Shown one piece after another: positions 14,603 through 23,910 of a stretch of DNA of 64,000 bases. The notes beneath the pieces are model-generated. The model saw only the letters and a program-made list of their open reading frames with translations. It searched no databases and had not been told where the DNA came from. The position numbers were made by a program, and so were the translations under genes. Location: NCBI RefSeq assembly GCF_014931375.1, contig NZ_CP063117.1, positions 1,116,001 to 1,180,000 of the forward strand. The letters are read 5' to 3'. The number at the start of each line of letters is the position of its first letter. The first letter of the stretch is position 1. This DNA comes from Haemophilus parainfluenzae (GTDB lineage: Bacteria > Pseudomonadota > Gammaproteobacteria > Enterobacterales > Pasteurellaceae).

Positions 14603-16302
14603 TATGCATCTCCTTCTGAACGAATATAGCGAACGAGGCGAATTAAACGGAATAATTTAACTAGCGTGGTATCATCAATTTCTTGAGTATTGAGTAAATA
14701 TTCCGGTAATAAGGTGAAAGATGTCTGTGGGTGCACATCTGTTTGTAATAAATTTAAGAAGTCATAACACATCTGTGCTACACCGCTCACATCTTTATCT
14801 AATGGTTTTACGCGGTAAGTGTAATCAACAGGCTCTTTTACTACATGTTCAATGTAGTCAGTTAATCCAACACTTTCCGCAATGTCGAGTGCTAGTGAAT
14901 AAGCTTCTACTTTATGCTGACGACCAGGATAAATTTTCCAAATATCATCAACTGGTTGACGGCCTACGCAAGCAAAGCCTAATCCATTTTCTTCTGCACG
15001 TTGTTGGCGTTGCTCCTGAATGCTCATGCCTGGAGTAATACCAAATTGTTGAGTTAAATTTTTAGCAAAATCAAAAGAAAGGCCATCTGAACTAGCATTA
15101 GTTTCATCAAACTCTTCATCCTCTGTTTTATCATCTGCTTCATTCTCAAATGAAGGAGAAATTTCAACACTTGCTTGCTTTAATACTGGCGCAGGTATTG
15201 ATTTTTTTTCAGGGGTAGTCATTTTTGGAGTATTGACTACGCTAGGTTGAGATAATGTGTCTAATGCGGTTTCTTGTGGCTGTGGCGTATTAAACGCTTG
15301 AACATCTTGGATGCTTTCTTGTACGCTTTGTTGTATTTCGTGTTGTTTTTGCGCCATTTTCTTGAATTTTTGCTCATCGAGATCAATTTCAAGGTAAAGG
15401 ACTTCATAACTTACACGATCACCTAACATGGATGACATTTCATCAATGAGATGGTCTTGGAATACTTTGATATGAAACGGTTGGTCATCATTACAACGAG
15501 CTAGGCTGTGTCCCCAAATTTCATCAAAGGACACTTCCAATTCAAATTGATAATTTTGCCAAATGGCTAAGGCGTTATTACGAATCGCAAGCAATTTATC
15601 AATTGGCGCATTACCTAAACCGTTAAAAAGTACATCCGGGATATAAGGATAAAGATACTCAATGCAACGTCCCATCTTCGCAATCATTGAAAATTGAATG
15701 ATATACCCATCTTTTTCTAACTCACTTGAAAGCTCGCGAGCAGAAAGGGATTTTCCTAACTTTTTCTCGTAGTATTCTTTCGCTTGCTGAATTCCCAACG
15801 CTTTCTCAATAAAGGTTAAATCTGCACGTGTATCATTTTCAATTAAATGACCAATAAGCAAATCTAATTCCGCTTCTACACTATCAGCACTTTCACCTTT
15901 CCAGGGTTTATATAAGCATTCAATAGACCAAAAACGTTGATCTTGAGTCTCTGTAAACAGTTCTTTTAATGCTTGAATACGAGTATTCCCACCGTCAGCG
16001 ATGATATAAAAAGGTTCGCCAGGTCGTTGAGTGATATTTGGTTTATGATCAAGACCACGACGACGAATTGACTCTTTAATCATTTCAAAGTTAGGATTAC
16101 GTGTCTTACGAGGGTTGTGTTCATAAGGGCGTAATTTATCTAACGTAACGGTAATGTATTTAGATTGCGCAGGATAATGTGTTGCTGTTGTTGTTTGATA
16201 AGCAGCAGACTGATTATTAATAGGTTGAACATTTAATCCTTTCGCAATCGCGTCTAATTGACTTTGTTGTTTTTTATTTTTAGCAATAAATGGATTATTC
16301 AT
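14602..16302 (-). CDS. parB: ParB-family partition protein, PFGI-1 ICE class (TIGR03764)
   Basis: A 566-residue protein. The ParB/Srx core (about 50-115) has ITVTLDKLRPYEHNPRKTRN, IKESIRRRGLDHKPNITQRPGEPFYIIADGGNTRIQALKEL. An HTH-containing middle follows (FIEKALGIQQAKEYYEKKLGKSLSARELSSELEKDGYIIQFSMIAKM). It is longer than chromosomal ParB (about 290-300) because of a disordered, proline-rich linker (about 340-420) and a C-terminal domain peculiar to the ICE family. It should bind a centromere-like site and work with the neighbouring ParA. Its start overlaps the dnaB end by 8 bases. Confidence 0.82.
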   Translation of the reverse strand: MNNPFIAKNKKQQSQLDAIAKGLNVQPINNQSAAYQTTTATHYPAQSKYITVTLDKLRPYEHNPRKTRNPNFEMIKESIRRRGLDHKPNITQRPGEPFYIIADGGNTRIQALKELFTETQDQRFWSIECLYKPWKGESADSVEAELDLLIGHLIENDTRADLTFIEKALGIQQAKEYYEKKLGKSLSARELSSELEKDGYIIQFSMIAKMGRCIEYLYPYIPDVLFNGLGNAPIDKLLAIRNNALAIWQNYQFELEVSFDEIWGHSLARCNDDQPFHIKVFQDHLIDEMSSMLGDRVSYEVLYLEIDLDEQKFKKMAQKQHEIQQSVQESIQDVQAFNTPQPQETALDTLSQPSVVNTPKMTTPEKKSIPAPVLKQASVEISPSFENEADDKTEDEEFDETNASSDGLSFDFAKNLTQQFGITPGMSIQEQRQQRAEENGLGFACVGRQPVDDIWKIYPGRQHKVEAYSLALDIAESVGLTDYIEHVVKEPVDYTYRVKPLDKDVSGVAQMCYDFLNLLQTDVHPQTSFTLLPEYLLNTQEIDDTTLVKLFRLIRLVRYIRSEGDA

Positions 16303-17650
16303 AATATCTATCCTGTGTCGTTAAATTCTCAAAAATGCTGTATTGACCTTGAAACAGTGTTTTTACTGTGGCTAACGGGCCATTACGCTGTTTACCAATG
16401 ATGATTTCCGCAATGCCTTTATCTTCTGTGTCAGGGTTATAGATTTCATCTCTATAAAGATGAATGATGACATCAGCATCTTGTTCAAGAGAGCCGGAGT
16501 CACGTAAGTCGGCATTGATTGGACGCTTATTAGCTCGATTTTCTAAACCTCGGTTTAGTTGAGATAATGCATAAATTGGGCATCCAGTTTCTTTGGCTAA
16601 TTTCTTTAAATCATTGGATATTTCGGCAAGTTCTAAATTGCGATTTTCAGTTTTATTTCCAGTTCTCATTAGTTGGATATAATCAATGAAAATCGCTTTA
16701 GGTTTGCCGTATAGACGAGTGTTTTTACGTACTTTGGCGCGTAAACGATGAGGTGTTAAAGAAGCTTCATCATCAATTAACAAACGATCTTTCCAGTCTT
16801 TTTTAATTGTCCCCATTGCATTAGCAAGGCGAGTCCATTCTTCCTCTTCAAGCTCAGTCGCTTGACGAATAGATTGCAAGCTGACGCGAGAGCGCATTGC
16901 CATAAAACGTTCTAATAGTTGATCAGCTGGCATTTCTTGACTGTAAAATTGGATAGGGCTGTCAGGAAATTTATCTAACGTACTTGCGGCAATCGTTTGT
17001 GCAAAGGTTGTTTTACCCATTGCTGGACGAGCTGCAATAATGATAAGTTCTCCTGGTTGACCGCCTGTTGTTGCTCTATCTAATTCAATAATGCCTGTTG
17101 GTGTTCCACTAACTGGATCGGCATTAATAGAGGACGTTTCCATGCGAGAAAGGATTCGCTCGAAACTTGCATTAAGATCAGCAACACCATCCGTCTCTTG
17201 TTCGATGACAATATTGGTATATTGCTTATCAACACTTTCCTCAAAAGAAGTTAATTCAATCTCATCTTTTGAAGATTGCATTTCAGTTACAATAAACTGG
17301 CCCAGAGTCAAAAAACGACGTTGTTTGCTATAACGAGAAATAATCTCAGCATACGCAGTGATATTAGATGCAGAAGGGGTATTGTGAATAATGTCAGCTA
17401 AGTATGCTAATCCCCCTATCTGATCAATCAGTTTTTTATCTTTGAAATACTGCTCCAAAGTTAAAATATCAGCGGGTTTTCCTTGTGTTAATAGATGGCT
17501 AACACCTTCAAACAATACTTTATGAGCTGAGACATAAAAATCATCAGAGCGCAGTAAAGTTGCGATCTCATCAAATTTGTCATTATCAATAATGAGAGCA
17601 CCAATGACCGCACTTTCCGCTTCAATAGAAGCAATAAGTTTATCAGTCAT
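16295..17650 (-). CDS. dnaB: Replicative DNA helicase, ICE-encoded DnaB
   Basis: A 451-residue DnaB-family helicase with the N-terminal domain (SIEAESAVIGALIIDNDKFDEI) and RecA-like domain. Walker A is ARPAMGKTTFAQ near residue 210. Walker B lies in AIFIDYIQLMR, followed by the conserved ALSQLNRGLENRANKRPINADLRDSGSLEQDADVI and the C-terminal arginine region IIGKQRNGP. It unwinds DNA as a hexamer at the fork. Typical for this ICE class, between parA and parB. It supplies the element with its own helicase, so replication need not depend on the host loader alone. Contains one uptake signal sequence. Confidence 0.93.
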   Translation of the reverse strand: MTDKLIASIEAESAVIGALIIDNDKFDEIATLLRSDDFYVSAHKVLFEGVSHLLTQGKPADILTLEQYFKDKKLIDQIGGLAYLADIIHNTPSASNITAYAEIISRYSKQRRFLTLGQFIVTEMQSSKDEIELTSFEESVDKQYTNIVIEQETDGVADLNASFERILSRMETSSINADPVSGTPTGIIELDRATTGGQPGELIIIAARPAMGKTTFAQTIAASTLDKFPDSPIQFYSQEMPADQLLERFMAMRSRVSLQSIRQATELEEEEWTRLANAMGTIKKDWKDRLLIDDEASLTPHRLRAKVRKNTRLYGKPKAIFIDYIQLMRTGNKTENRNLELAEISNDLKKLAKETGCPIYALSQLNRGLENRANKRPINADLRDSGSLEQDADVIIHLYRDEIYNPDTEDKGIAEIIIGKQRNGPLATVKTLFQGQYSIFENLTTQDRYYE

Positions 17651-17651
17651 A

Positions 17652-18488
17652 TTAGCCTTCCTTTTTCATTGGTTTATCAAAAAGTGTTTTAAATTGAGGG
17701 AGTAACAAGCAACACAGTTCTTTGATAACAGGATATTCAGCTTGGCTATGGCGATAAACTGGCAATGAATAAGTTGCAGCTTCTCTATATGCCACATGCG
17801 CAGGGATTGAAAAATCAAGGAAGGTTTTGCTTTCATCAAAATTGGTTTCAAATAGGACATGCAATTGATTGAGTACAAATTTCACGTCATTAGTATTATC
17901 AACGCAATTTGCGATAGCTTTGAGAGGTGGTAATTTGAAGCCAAATGATTCAAAGGTTTCTAAATCTTGATACATTCCGATAGTTCCACGGATAAATTCT
18001 TTCGCAGAAAGAATGTGTGGAAGAATAGGGCAGAATAGGATGTCAGCTGCTAAGACAGACATATCGACAGTAATGTCTCTAGTACCTCGAGTATCAACCA
18101 CAATAACATCATAATTATCAATGTTTTTAATTAAGTGACTAAATCGAATTGCACCATCAGGGGCATTACGTAGAGTTTGACTTACATTGTTTGATGGGTC
18201 ATTTGATTGAATTAAATCCAAATTAGGAATGGATGTTTTTGAAATGATATGGGAAGGTTCAATATCACGACGGGTTAAAAACTCATAAATACCACCGGGA
18301 GCTTCTTCAGTTAAAGCATAATAAGAGCTTAAGGTTGGTTGAGTATCAGTATCAATAAGAAGAGTTCTTAAACCGTGGTCAGCGCAGAACGCCCCAATAT
18401 TGGCAGCATTTGTACTTTTTGCAGAACCGCCTTTAGTACAAGCGACAGTAATAATATAAGGTTTTTTAGAAACAGAAGAGAAGTCCAT
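17652..18488 (-). CDS. parA: ParA-family partition ATPase, first ICE gene next to the tRNA
   Basis: A 278-residue deviant Walker-A ATPase: CTKGGSAKST at residues 17-26 (K19 signature and K24), LLIDTDTQPT (about 43-52) and VIVVDTRG (Walker B, near 125). Together with ParB it maintains the excised circular ICE, as shown for related elements of Pseudomonas. ATG 18488 has GAGGAA upstream; only 75 bases separate it from the 3' end of tRNA-Leu, on the same strand and with no visible terminator between. The dnaB start follows its stop directly. Confidence 0.92.
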   Translation of the reverse strand: MDFSSVSKKPYIITVACTKGGSAKSTNAANIGAFCADHGLRTLLIDTDTQPTLSSYYALTEEAPGGIYEFLTRRDIEPSHIISKTSIPNLDLIQSNDPSNNVSQTLRNAPDGAIRFSHLIKNIDNYDVIVVDTRGTRDITVDMSVLAADILFCPILPHILSAKEFIRGTIGMYQDLETFESFGFKLPPLKAIANCVDNTNDVKFVLNQLHVLFETNFDESKTFLDFSIPAHVAYREAATYSLPVYRHSQAEYPVIKELCCLLLPQFKTLFDKPMKKEG

Positions 18489-18563
18489 AATTCCTCACCT
18501 AACGATAATTAAAAATTAAAGTTAAGTATTGGACTAGGTACTGATTATTGGTTTGGAATTAGA

Positions 18564-18600
18564 TGGTGCCCGAAGCCAGACTTGAACTGGCACGCCTCGA
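18564..18600. other. Right-hand ICE/chromosome junction (attachment site at tRNA-Leu 3' end)
   Basis: ICE genes stop and chromosomal genes start at the 3' end of tRNA-Leu. ICEs of the ICEHin1056 family are known to insert at tRNA-Leu, and a parA gene next to the tRNA is usual. The tRNA is intact, so the core repeat lies in its 3' end; its exact length cannot be fixed because the other ICE end is outside the window. Confidence 0.65.
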
Positions 18601-18650
18601 AAGGCGAGGGATTTTAAATCCCTTGTGTCTACCGATTCCACCACTCGGGC
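18564..18650 (-). tRNA. tRNA-Leu (anticodon UAA)
   Basis: An 87-base class II tRNA including the encoded CCA. Acceptor GCCCGAG, anticodon loop TTTAAAA with TAA in the middle, a short variable arm, and a TTCAAGT T-loop. It reads close to E. coli leuZ. The third gene of a Gly-Cys-Leu transcript. Its 3' end is the ICE target. Confidence 0.96.
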
Positions 18651-18678
18651 ATCGAGTGATTAACTAACTGCGTGGTTA

Positions 18679-18752
18679 TGGAGGCGTGTCCCGGAGTCGA
18701 ACCGAGCTACATGGATTTGCAATCCAGTGCATAACCGCTTTGCTAACACGCC
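18679..18752 (-). tRNA. tRNA-Cys (anticodon GCA)
   Basis: 74 bases with CCA. Acceptor GGCGTGT pairs with ACACGCC; the anticodon loop TTGCAAA gives GCA; the T-loop is TTCGACT. It lies 7 bases after tRNA-Gly. Confidence 0.96.
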
Positions 18753-18759
18753 GTTAGTT

Positions 18760-18835
<76 letters not shown>

Positions 18836-18855
18836 ATACGCTGTTAGTGCGGTGA

Positions 18856-18883
18856 ATTTTACGGAAATTTTAAATTCTGTCAA
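18856..18883 (-). promoter_or_regulatory. Strong sigma-70 promoter of the tRNA operon
   Basis: On the minus strand a perfect -35 TTGACA (18878-18883), a 16-base spacer and TAAAAT (-10, 18856-18861) lie just upstream of tRNA-Gly. A longer inverted repeat (CGAAGAT 18885-18891 with ATCTTCG 18920-18926) lies behind it. The remaining bases to metB at 19091 hold no gene. Confidence 0.8.
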
Positions 18884-19090
18884 TCGAAGATCTGAAAAAA
18901 AAATTCAAATGTTGAAAAAATCTTCGTTTCGGTTGAAATTACAGCAAAATCTGACACAAGAATATAATTTTAGCTTAGTTTTCAATTTCTACTTTTATCG
19001 TGATTGGGTTTGTGACAAAATTGGAGCGTTTTGTTCGCCATTAAATCAAGAAAAGCGCGGTCAAATTTTTGCATGTTTTAGAGGTAAATT

Positions 19091-20200
19091 ATGACACAAC
19101 AATATTCTATCGATACATTATTAGCCCAAGCGGGAAATCGCAGTGATGAGCGCACTGGTGCAGTTTCTACGCCAATTTATCTTTCAACGGCTTATGGCCA
19201 CCACGGGATTGGTGAAAGCACCGGGTTCGATTATACGCGTACGAAAAACCCAACGCGTAGTGTTTTGGAAGATACCGTAGCAAAATTAGAGAATGGTGAT
19301 CGTGGTTTTGCCTTTTCCTCCGGCATGGCGGCAATTCAAGTGCTGATGAACCTATTTAAAGGCCCTGATGAATGGATTGTGTCAAGTGATGTATACGGTG
19401 GGACTTATCGTTTATTAGATTTTGCCTATAAAAATAACAACAGTGTAAAACCCGTTTATGTGAACACCGCTTCTTTAGCTGAAATTGAAGCTGCGATTAC
19501 ACCGAATACAAAAGCAATTTTTATTGAAACCCCATCAAATCCATTAATGGAAGAGTGTGATGTGGTAGAAATTTCAAAATTAGCGAAAAAACACAACTTG
19601 TTAATGATTGTAGACAATACTTTCTTAACTCCTGTGCTATCTCGTCCATTAGATTTAGGTGCGGATATTGTAATCCATAGTGGCACGAAATATATTGCAG
19701 GTCATAATGATAGTTTAGTGGGCTTGATTATTGCAAAAGGACAAGAGCTTTGTGATCGTATCGCCTATATTCAAAATGGTGCAGGTGCCGTACTTTCGCC
19801 ATTCGATTCTTGGTTAACCGTGCGTGGTATGAAAACCCTTTCATTACGAATGAAACGCCATCAAGATAATGCGAAGGAAATTGCAGAATTTTTACGTGAA
19901 CAGCCACAAATTGATAGTGTATTATATCCAAATAAAGGCGGTATGCTTTCTTTCCGTTTGAAAGATGAAAATTGGGTGAATACTTTCTTAAAATCAATCA
20001 AGTTGATTACCTTTGCAGAAAGTTTAGGCGGAACAGAAAGCTTTATTACCTATCCTGCAACTCAAACTCATATGGATATTCCAGAAGCAGAACGCGTCGC
20101 TCGTGGTATTACAAACACATTATTGCGTTTTTCTGTTGGTTTAGAAGATGTGGAAGACATCAAAGCCGATTTATTACAGGCCTTTGCACAACTTAAATAA
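19091..20200 (+). CDS. metB: Cystathionine gamma-synthase
   Basis: A 369-residue PLP enzyme of the Cys/Met metabolism family. The PLP lysine is K200 in HSGTKYIAGHNDSLVG; the cofactor-binding FSSGMAAIQ (75-83) and DVYGGTYRL (100-108) are present, as is ETPSNPLMEECDV. It joins O-succinyl- or O-acetylhomoserine and cysteine to give cystathionine in methionine synthesis. Length and motifs fit the H. influenzae metB orthologue; metC or O-acetylhomoserine sulfhydrylase cannot be fully excluded by motif alone. GAGG lies upstream of ATG 19091. No MetJ box was seen. Confidence 0.82.
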   Translation: MTQQYSIDTLLAQAGNRSDERTGAVSTPIYLSTAYGHHGIGESTGFDYTRTKNPTRSVLEDTVAKLENGDRGFAFSSGMAAIQVLMNLFKGPDEWIVSSDVYGGTYRLLDFAYKNNNSVKPVYVNTASLAEIEAAITPNTKAIFIETPSNPLMEECDVVEISKLAKKHNLLMIVDNTFLTPVLSRPLDLGADIVIHSGTKYIAGHNDSLVGLIIAKGQELCDRIAYIQNGAGAVLSPFDSWLTVRGMKTLSLRMKRHQDNAKEIAEFLREQPQIDSVLYPNKGGMLSFRLKDENWVNTFLKSIKLITFAESLGGTESFITYPATQTHMDIPEAERVARGITNTLLRFSVGLEDVEDIKADLLQAFAQLK

Positions 20201-20317
20201 TTAGTTTTTATCAATCAGACTAATCTGTGCAATCCAATATACCTTGTGCTATTATGCATAACATCAATTAACGCTAGGTGTTGATTTGTCAGCATCTTAT
20301 TAAATAAGGAAACAAAA

Positions 20318-20641
20318 ATGAGCGAAGTATTACATATTAATGATGCAGATTTTGAAACTGCGGTTGTGCAATCAGATATCCCTGTATTAGTGGATTTCTG
20401 GGCACCTTGGTGTGGTCCTTGCAAAATGATTGCGCCAATTTTAGATGAAATTGCACCTGAATTTGCAGGTAAAGCAAAAATCGTTAAAATCAACGTAGAT
20501 GACAACCAATTAGTGGCAGGTCAATTTGGTATACGTAGTATCCCAACTTTACTACTTTTCAAAAATGGCCAACTTGTTGCAACACAAGTCGGTGCGTTAC
20601 CAAAAAATCAATTAGCGGCGTTTATTAATCAACACCTATAA
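20318..20641 (+). CDS. trxA: Thioredoxin 1
   Basis: A 107-residue thioredoxin with the active site WCGPCK (C32, C35), [17 protein letters not shown] and the cis-proline segment RSIPTLLLF. Cytoplasmic disulfide reductant for ribonucleotide reductase, PAPS reductase and others, recycled by thioredoxin reductase. Monocistronic, with AAGGAAAC before the ATG. The gene shares a bidirectional terminator with the convergent ligase gene. Confidence 0.96.
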   Translation: MSEVLHINDADFETAVVQSDIPVLVDFWAPWCGPCKMIAPILDEIAPEFAGKAKIVKINVDDNQLVAGQFGIRSIPTLLLFKNGQLVATQVGALPKNQLAAFINQHL

Positions 20642-20658
20642 TTGAGTTATTAAACATA

Positions 20659-20695
20659 AAGAGCGGTCAAAAATAGTGATGTTTTTGACCGCTCT
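20659..20695. terminator. Bidirectional terminator built from an inverted uptake-signal-like pair
   Basis: AAGAGCGGTCAAAAA and its complement (20659-20673 with 20681-20695) flank a short loop; T-runs lie on both sides. It serves trxA (plus) and the ligase gene (minus). Confidence 0.88.
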
Positions 20696-21504
20696 TATTT
20701 TTTCTCTCGCCAATAAGTGGCAAAACGAGGTTTTCCTGAATTAGTTAATCCACGATATTTATAGGTGATTGTGGAGCCAATAGGTGGTGGATTTTCGCGC
20801 TCACTCAGATTAAATCCTGAACCAATTTTGAATTTTCCACGATGGTTTTCACAGGTGAGCGATCCGAGTATATTCTCAAATTGTCCTTTCCCTTTGTGAT
20901 GTGCTATCACGGTGCATTCTTCATCATAAGTGTTTTTTAACTTTAAAATTTGTGTACTGCGTTTTCTTTCGTAAGGCGCATTAGGATTACGTAATACAAT
21001 CCCTTCACCTTTTTTCGCTTCCACTTCATACAAATACTCGAATAAATGTGTTTTATCTCGTATCGGAATTTGCGGAATAATCTTGATATAAGGTGTAGGG
21101 TGTTCTTTCAAATAATCTTCTAAGGTTTTGAGACGTTCAAAGAGATTGCCTGATGCATTAGGCACATCGAAAACATAAAGTATCAATTTTGTCCAATTAT
21201 CATCTTTAAAGGATTTCGTGATAGAGGCAATCTCTTCAAATTGATTACGTTCACTAAATATCTCACCATCAATGGCAAAAGGCGGAAATTGAGCGGTAAA
21301 ATAGGTCGGTGCGGGCAAGGGCAGTCCTTGACGACTTAATAATGTTTTGCCATCCCAATAACCTCGTATCCCATCTAATTTTTCTGACATTACCCAACCT
21401 TGAATATCTTGGTTTTCATAAGTGTCTAATAGCATTAAATCACGCTCATTCGCCCAGGTTATTTGGCTGAATAGGAGGCAAAGTAATAAGTAAATCGCTC
21501 TCAT
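20695..21504 (-). CDS. Periplasmic ATP-dependent DNA ligase
   Basis: A 269-residue minimal ATP-dependent DNA ligase with a signal peptide (MRAIYLLLCLLFSQITWA). The adenylated lysine is K42 in the motif EKLDGIRGYW; FAIDGEIF, EGIVLRNPNAPYERKRS and ILKLKNTYDEE correspond to motifs III, IV and V. A short OB domain follows (about 190-269). It matches the exported ligase of H. influenzae (HI1182), an unusual enzyme given that ATP is absent from the periplasm. A role with incoming or envelope-associated DNA has been proposed for such ligases in competent bacteria, not proven. Monocistronic; divergent from gmhA. Confidence 0.9.
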   Translation of the reverse strand: MRAIYLLLCLLFSQITWANERDLMLLDTYENQDIQGWVMSEKLDGIRGYWDGKTLLSRQGLPLPAPTYFTAQFPPFAIDGEIFSERNQFEEIASITKSFKDDNWTKLILYVFDVPNASGNLFERLKTLEDYLKEHPTPYIKIIPQIPIRDKTHLFEYLYEVEAKKGEGIVLRNPNAPYERKRSTQILKLKNTYDEECTVIAHHKGKGQFENILGSLTCENHRGKFKIGSGFNLSERENPPPIGSTITYKYRGLTNSGKPRFATYWREKK

Positions 21505-21704
21505 GATGTTTCCTTTTTAAATTTATTGAGTTTAAACAGTGCGGTCATTTTTTACAGCGTTTTTAATTGAATCTGTGATTCGTATCGCAAAATAATGAGA
21601 AGTAAGCTGAAAAATTGAGAGATAAGAAAGAGCGCTAGATTATTTGAAATGAACGCTATACAATGCCAACGCTATCGCGAATTTTAATTTTTAAGGAGAA
21701 TAAA

Positions 21705-22289
21705 ATGTATTTTGATCAAATTAAAGCTGAGCTTGTGGAAGCACAAGACGTACTAAATAAGTTTGTTTCAGATGATAACAACATCAAACTTATTGAAAAA
21801 GCAGCTAAATTGTTAGCCGAAAGCTTTAAAAATGGCGGGAAAGTATTATCTTGCGGTAATGGTGGTTCTCACTGTGACGCCATGCACTTTGCAGAAGAAC
21901 TAACTGGTCGTTATCGTGAAAATCGTCCTGGTTATCCTGCAATTGCGATTTCTGATGTGAGTCATTTAAGCTGTGTAAGTAATGACTTTGGTTATGAATA
22001 TGTCTTCTCTCGCTTTGTTGAAGCCGTCGGTAAAGAAGGCGATGTTTTATTCGGATTATCAACATCAGGCAATTCTAAAAATATCTTAAATGCGATTGAA
22101 GCAGCGAAAGCAAAAGGCATGAAAGTGATTGCGATGACAGGCAAAGATGGCGGTAAAATGGCCGGCCTAGCGGATGTTGAAATTCGTGTGCCACACTTTG
22201 GTTATGCAGATCGTATTCAAGAAATCCACATCAAAGTGATCCATATTTTAATGATGTTAGTTGAATTTGAAATGGCGAAAGAGGCCTAA
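21705..22289 (+). CDS. gmhA: Sedoheptulose-7-phosphate isomerase
   Basis: A 194-residue SIS-domain protein. ATG 21705 has AAGGAG upstream and starts [14 protein letters not shown]; a longer frame from 21663 lacks a ribosome site. Motifs are [23 protein letters not shown] (substrate loop), [11 protein letters not shown] and [17 protein letters not shown]. It converts sedoheptulose 7-phosphate to D-glycero-D-manno-heptose 7-phosphate, the first step to the ADP-heptose of the lipooligosaccharide inner core. It is followed by a good terminator, hence separate from artPIQM. Confidence 0.95.
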   Translation: MYFDQIKAELVEAQDVLNKFVSDDNNIKLIEKAAKLLAESFKNGGKVLSCGNGGSHCDAMHFAEELTGRYRENRPGYPAIAISDVSHLSCVSNDFGYEYVFSRFVEAVGKEGDVLFGLSTSGNSKNILNAIEAAKAKGMKVIAMTGKDGGKMAGLADVEIRVPHFGYADRIQEIHIKVIHILMMLVEFEMAKEA

Positions 22290-22327
22290 TTCGCGACAAG
22301 TGCGGTTAAAAATTCAATGATTTAAGG

Positions 22328-22355
22328 ATCCCAAAAAGTTTTTTGGGATTTTTTT
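22328..22355 (+). terminator. Rho-independent terminator after gmhA
   Basis: ATCCCAAAAA with TTTTTGGGAT and a run of seven Ts. Confidence 0.88.
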
Positions 22356-22365
22356 ACAAAAACGC

Positions 22366-22401
22366 TTGCATAATTAATCATCAAAAAGTAATATTTATTC
22401 A
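22366..22401 (+). promoter_or_regulatory. artPIQM promoter overlapped by two ARG boxes
   Basis: TTGCAT (22366-22371), a 17-base spacer and TAATAT (22389-22394) form a sigma-70 promoter. Two ArgR-like boxes lie exactly 21 bases apart, the usual tandem spacing: 22367-22380 matches TGAATAATTATTCA at 12 of 14 positions and 22388-22401 at 11 of 14. They cover the -35 and -10, which implies repression by ArgR with arginine. Confidence 0.72.
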
Positions 22402-22438
22402 TTCTTAAGAATCAAGAGAGGATAGCAGTAAACTTAGT

Positions 22439-23176
22439 ATGGCGATTAGTGTTAAAAATTTGAATTTCTTTTATGGTTCATCACAGGCATTGTTTGATAT
22501 TAATCTTGATGCACAAGAAGGCGATACCGTGGTGTTACTTGGACCAAGTGGTGCAGGAAAAAGTACGTTAATCCGTACGCTAAATTTGTTAGAAGTACCA
22601 ACCTCTGGCGAATTGCATATTGCGAATAATCATTTTGATTTATCTAAAGCGAATAATAATCCGAAAGCCATTCGTCAACTTCGTCAAGATGTCGGCATGG
22701 TATTTCAACAATACAATCTTTGGCCGCATTTGACGGTAATTGAAAACCTGATTGAAGCGCCCCAAAAAGTATTAGGCATTAGCGAAGAAGAAGCGAAAAA
22801 AGATGCATTAGAACTTTTAAAACGTTTACGTTTGGAAGAGCATGCCGATCGTTTCCCTCTTCACTTATCAGGTGGTCAGCAACAACGTGTAGCCATTGCT
22901 CGAGCATTAATGATGAAACCACAAGTGTTGTTGTTTGATGAACCAACGGCAGCACTGGATCCTGAGATTACAGCTCAAGTGGTTGATATCATTAAAGAAC
23001 TTCAACAAACGGGTATTACTCAGGTGATTGTGACCCACGAAGTGAACGTGGCACAAAAAGTGGCGACCAAGGTCGTCTATATGGAACAAGGTAAGATTAT
23101 TGAAATGGGCAGTGCAGATTGCTTTGATAATCCAAAAACTGAACAATTTAAACAATATCTTTCACACTCAGAATAA
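22439..23176 (+). CDS. artP: Arginine ABC transporter ATP-binding protein
   Basis: A 245-residue ABC ATPase: Walker [10 protein letters not shown] (35-43), Q-loop [10 protein letters not shown], signature [15 protein letters not shown], Walker [13 protein letters not shown] and the H-loop VTHE. It follows the polar amino acid transporter pattern and heads artPIQM, the order known from H. influenzae. Powers import of arginine. The ATG at 22439 lacks a close ribosome site (GAGAGG is about 19 bases upstream), but [13 protein letters not shown] aligns with known ArtP starts. Confidence 0.93.
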   Translation: MAISVKNLNFFYGSSQALFDINLDAQEGDTVVLLGPSGAGKSTLIRTLNLLEVPTSGELHIANNHFDLSKANNNPKAIRQLRQDVGMVFQQYNLWPHLTVIENLIEAPQKVLGISEEEAKKDALELLKRLRLEEHADRFPLHLSGGQQQRVAIARALMMKPQVLLFDEPTAALDPEITAQVVDIIKELQQTGITQVIVTHEVNVAQKVATKVVYMEQGKIIEMGSADCFDNPKTEQFKQYLSHSE

Positions 23177-23187
23177 GGAAACACAAC

Positions 23188-23907
23188 ATGAAAAAATTAC
23201 TTTTAAGCGCAATGTTAATGGGCTCAGCTTTTGCTGCGAATGCACAAGAAATCACTTTTGCGATGGAGCCGAGCTATCCACCATTTGAAACAACAAATGA
23301 AAAAGGCGAAATCATTGGTTTTGATGTGGATGTTGCGAATGCAATTTGTAAGGAAATCCAAGCAACTTGTCACTTCAAAAGCCAAGCTTTTGATGCCTTG
23401 ATTCCAAGCTTAAAATCTAAACGTTTTGATGCAGCGATTTCAGCTATTGATATTACCGAAGCACGTGCAAAACAAGTAGCATTTTCTAATGCATATTATG
23501 ATAGTTCTGCAAGTTATGTTGCGCTAAAAGGAAAAGCGGATTTAGCTTCAGCAAAAACGGTTGGTGTTCAAAACGGAACAACATTCCAACAATATACCGC
23601 AGCAGAAACCAAGCAATATAATGCAAAATCTTATGCAAGCTTACAAGATGCGATCTTAGACTTAAAAAATGGTCGTATTGATATCATCTTCGGTGATACC
23701 GCCGTATTGTCTGATATGATTTCTAAAGAGCCTGAAATTCAATTTGTTGGCGAGAAAGTGACTAACAAAAAATATTTCGGTAATGGTTTAGGTATCGCGG
23801 TGAATAAATCAAGCAAAGAATTGCTAGAAAGCTTAAATAAAGGTTTAGAAACCGTGAAAGCAAATGGTGAATACCAAAAAATCTATGATAAATGGATGAC
23901 AAAATAA
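23188..23907 (+). CDS. artI: Arginine ABC transporter periplasmic binding protein
   Basis: A 239-residue exported binding protein: signal peptide [19 protein letters not shown], then [34 protein letters not shown], the signature of polar amino acid binding proteins, with [12 protein letters not shown] and GDTAVLSD. It captures arginine in the periplasm for ArtQM. It lies 11 bases after artP. Specificity for arginine is inferred from operon order and the ARG boxes rather than from binding residues. Confidence 0.9.
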   Translation: MKKLLLSAMLMGSAFAANAQEITFAMEPSYPPFETTNEKGEIIGFDVDVANAICKEIQATCHFKSQAFDALIPSLKSKRFDAAISAIDITEARAKQVAFSNAYYDSSASYVALKGKADLASAKTVGVQNGTTFQQYTAAETKQYNAKSYASLQDAILDLKNGRIDIIFGDTAVLSDMISKEPEIQFVGEKVTNKKYFGNGLGIAVNKSSKELLESLNKGLETVKANGEYQKIYDKWMTK

Positions 23908-23910
23908 TCT

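Noticed and set aside
18852..19094. 80-codon frame upstream of metB
   Set aside because: It lies over the tRNA promoter and AT-rich spacer, has no ribosome site and a low-complexity lysine/phenylalanine composition.
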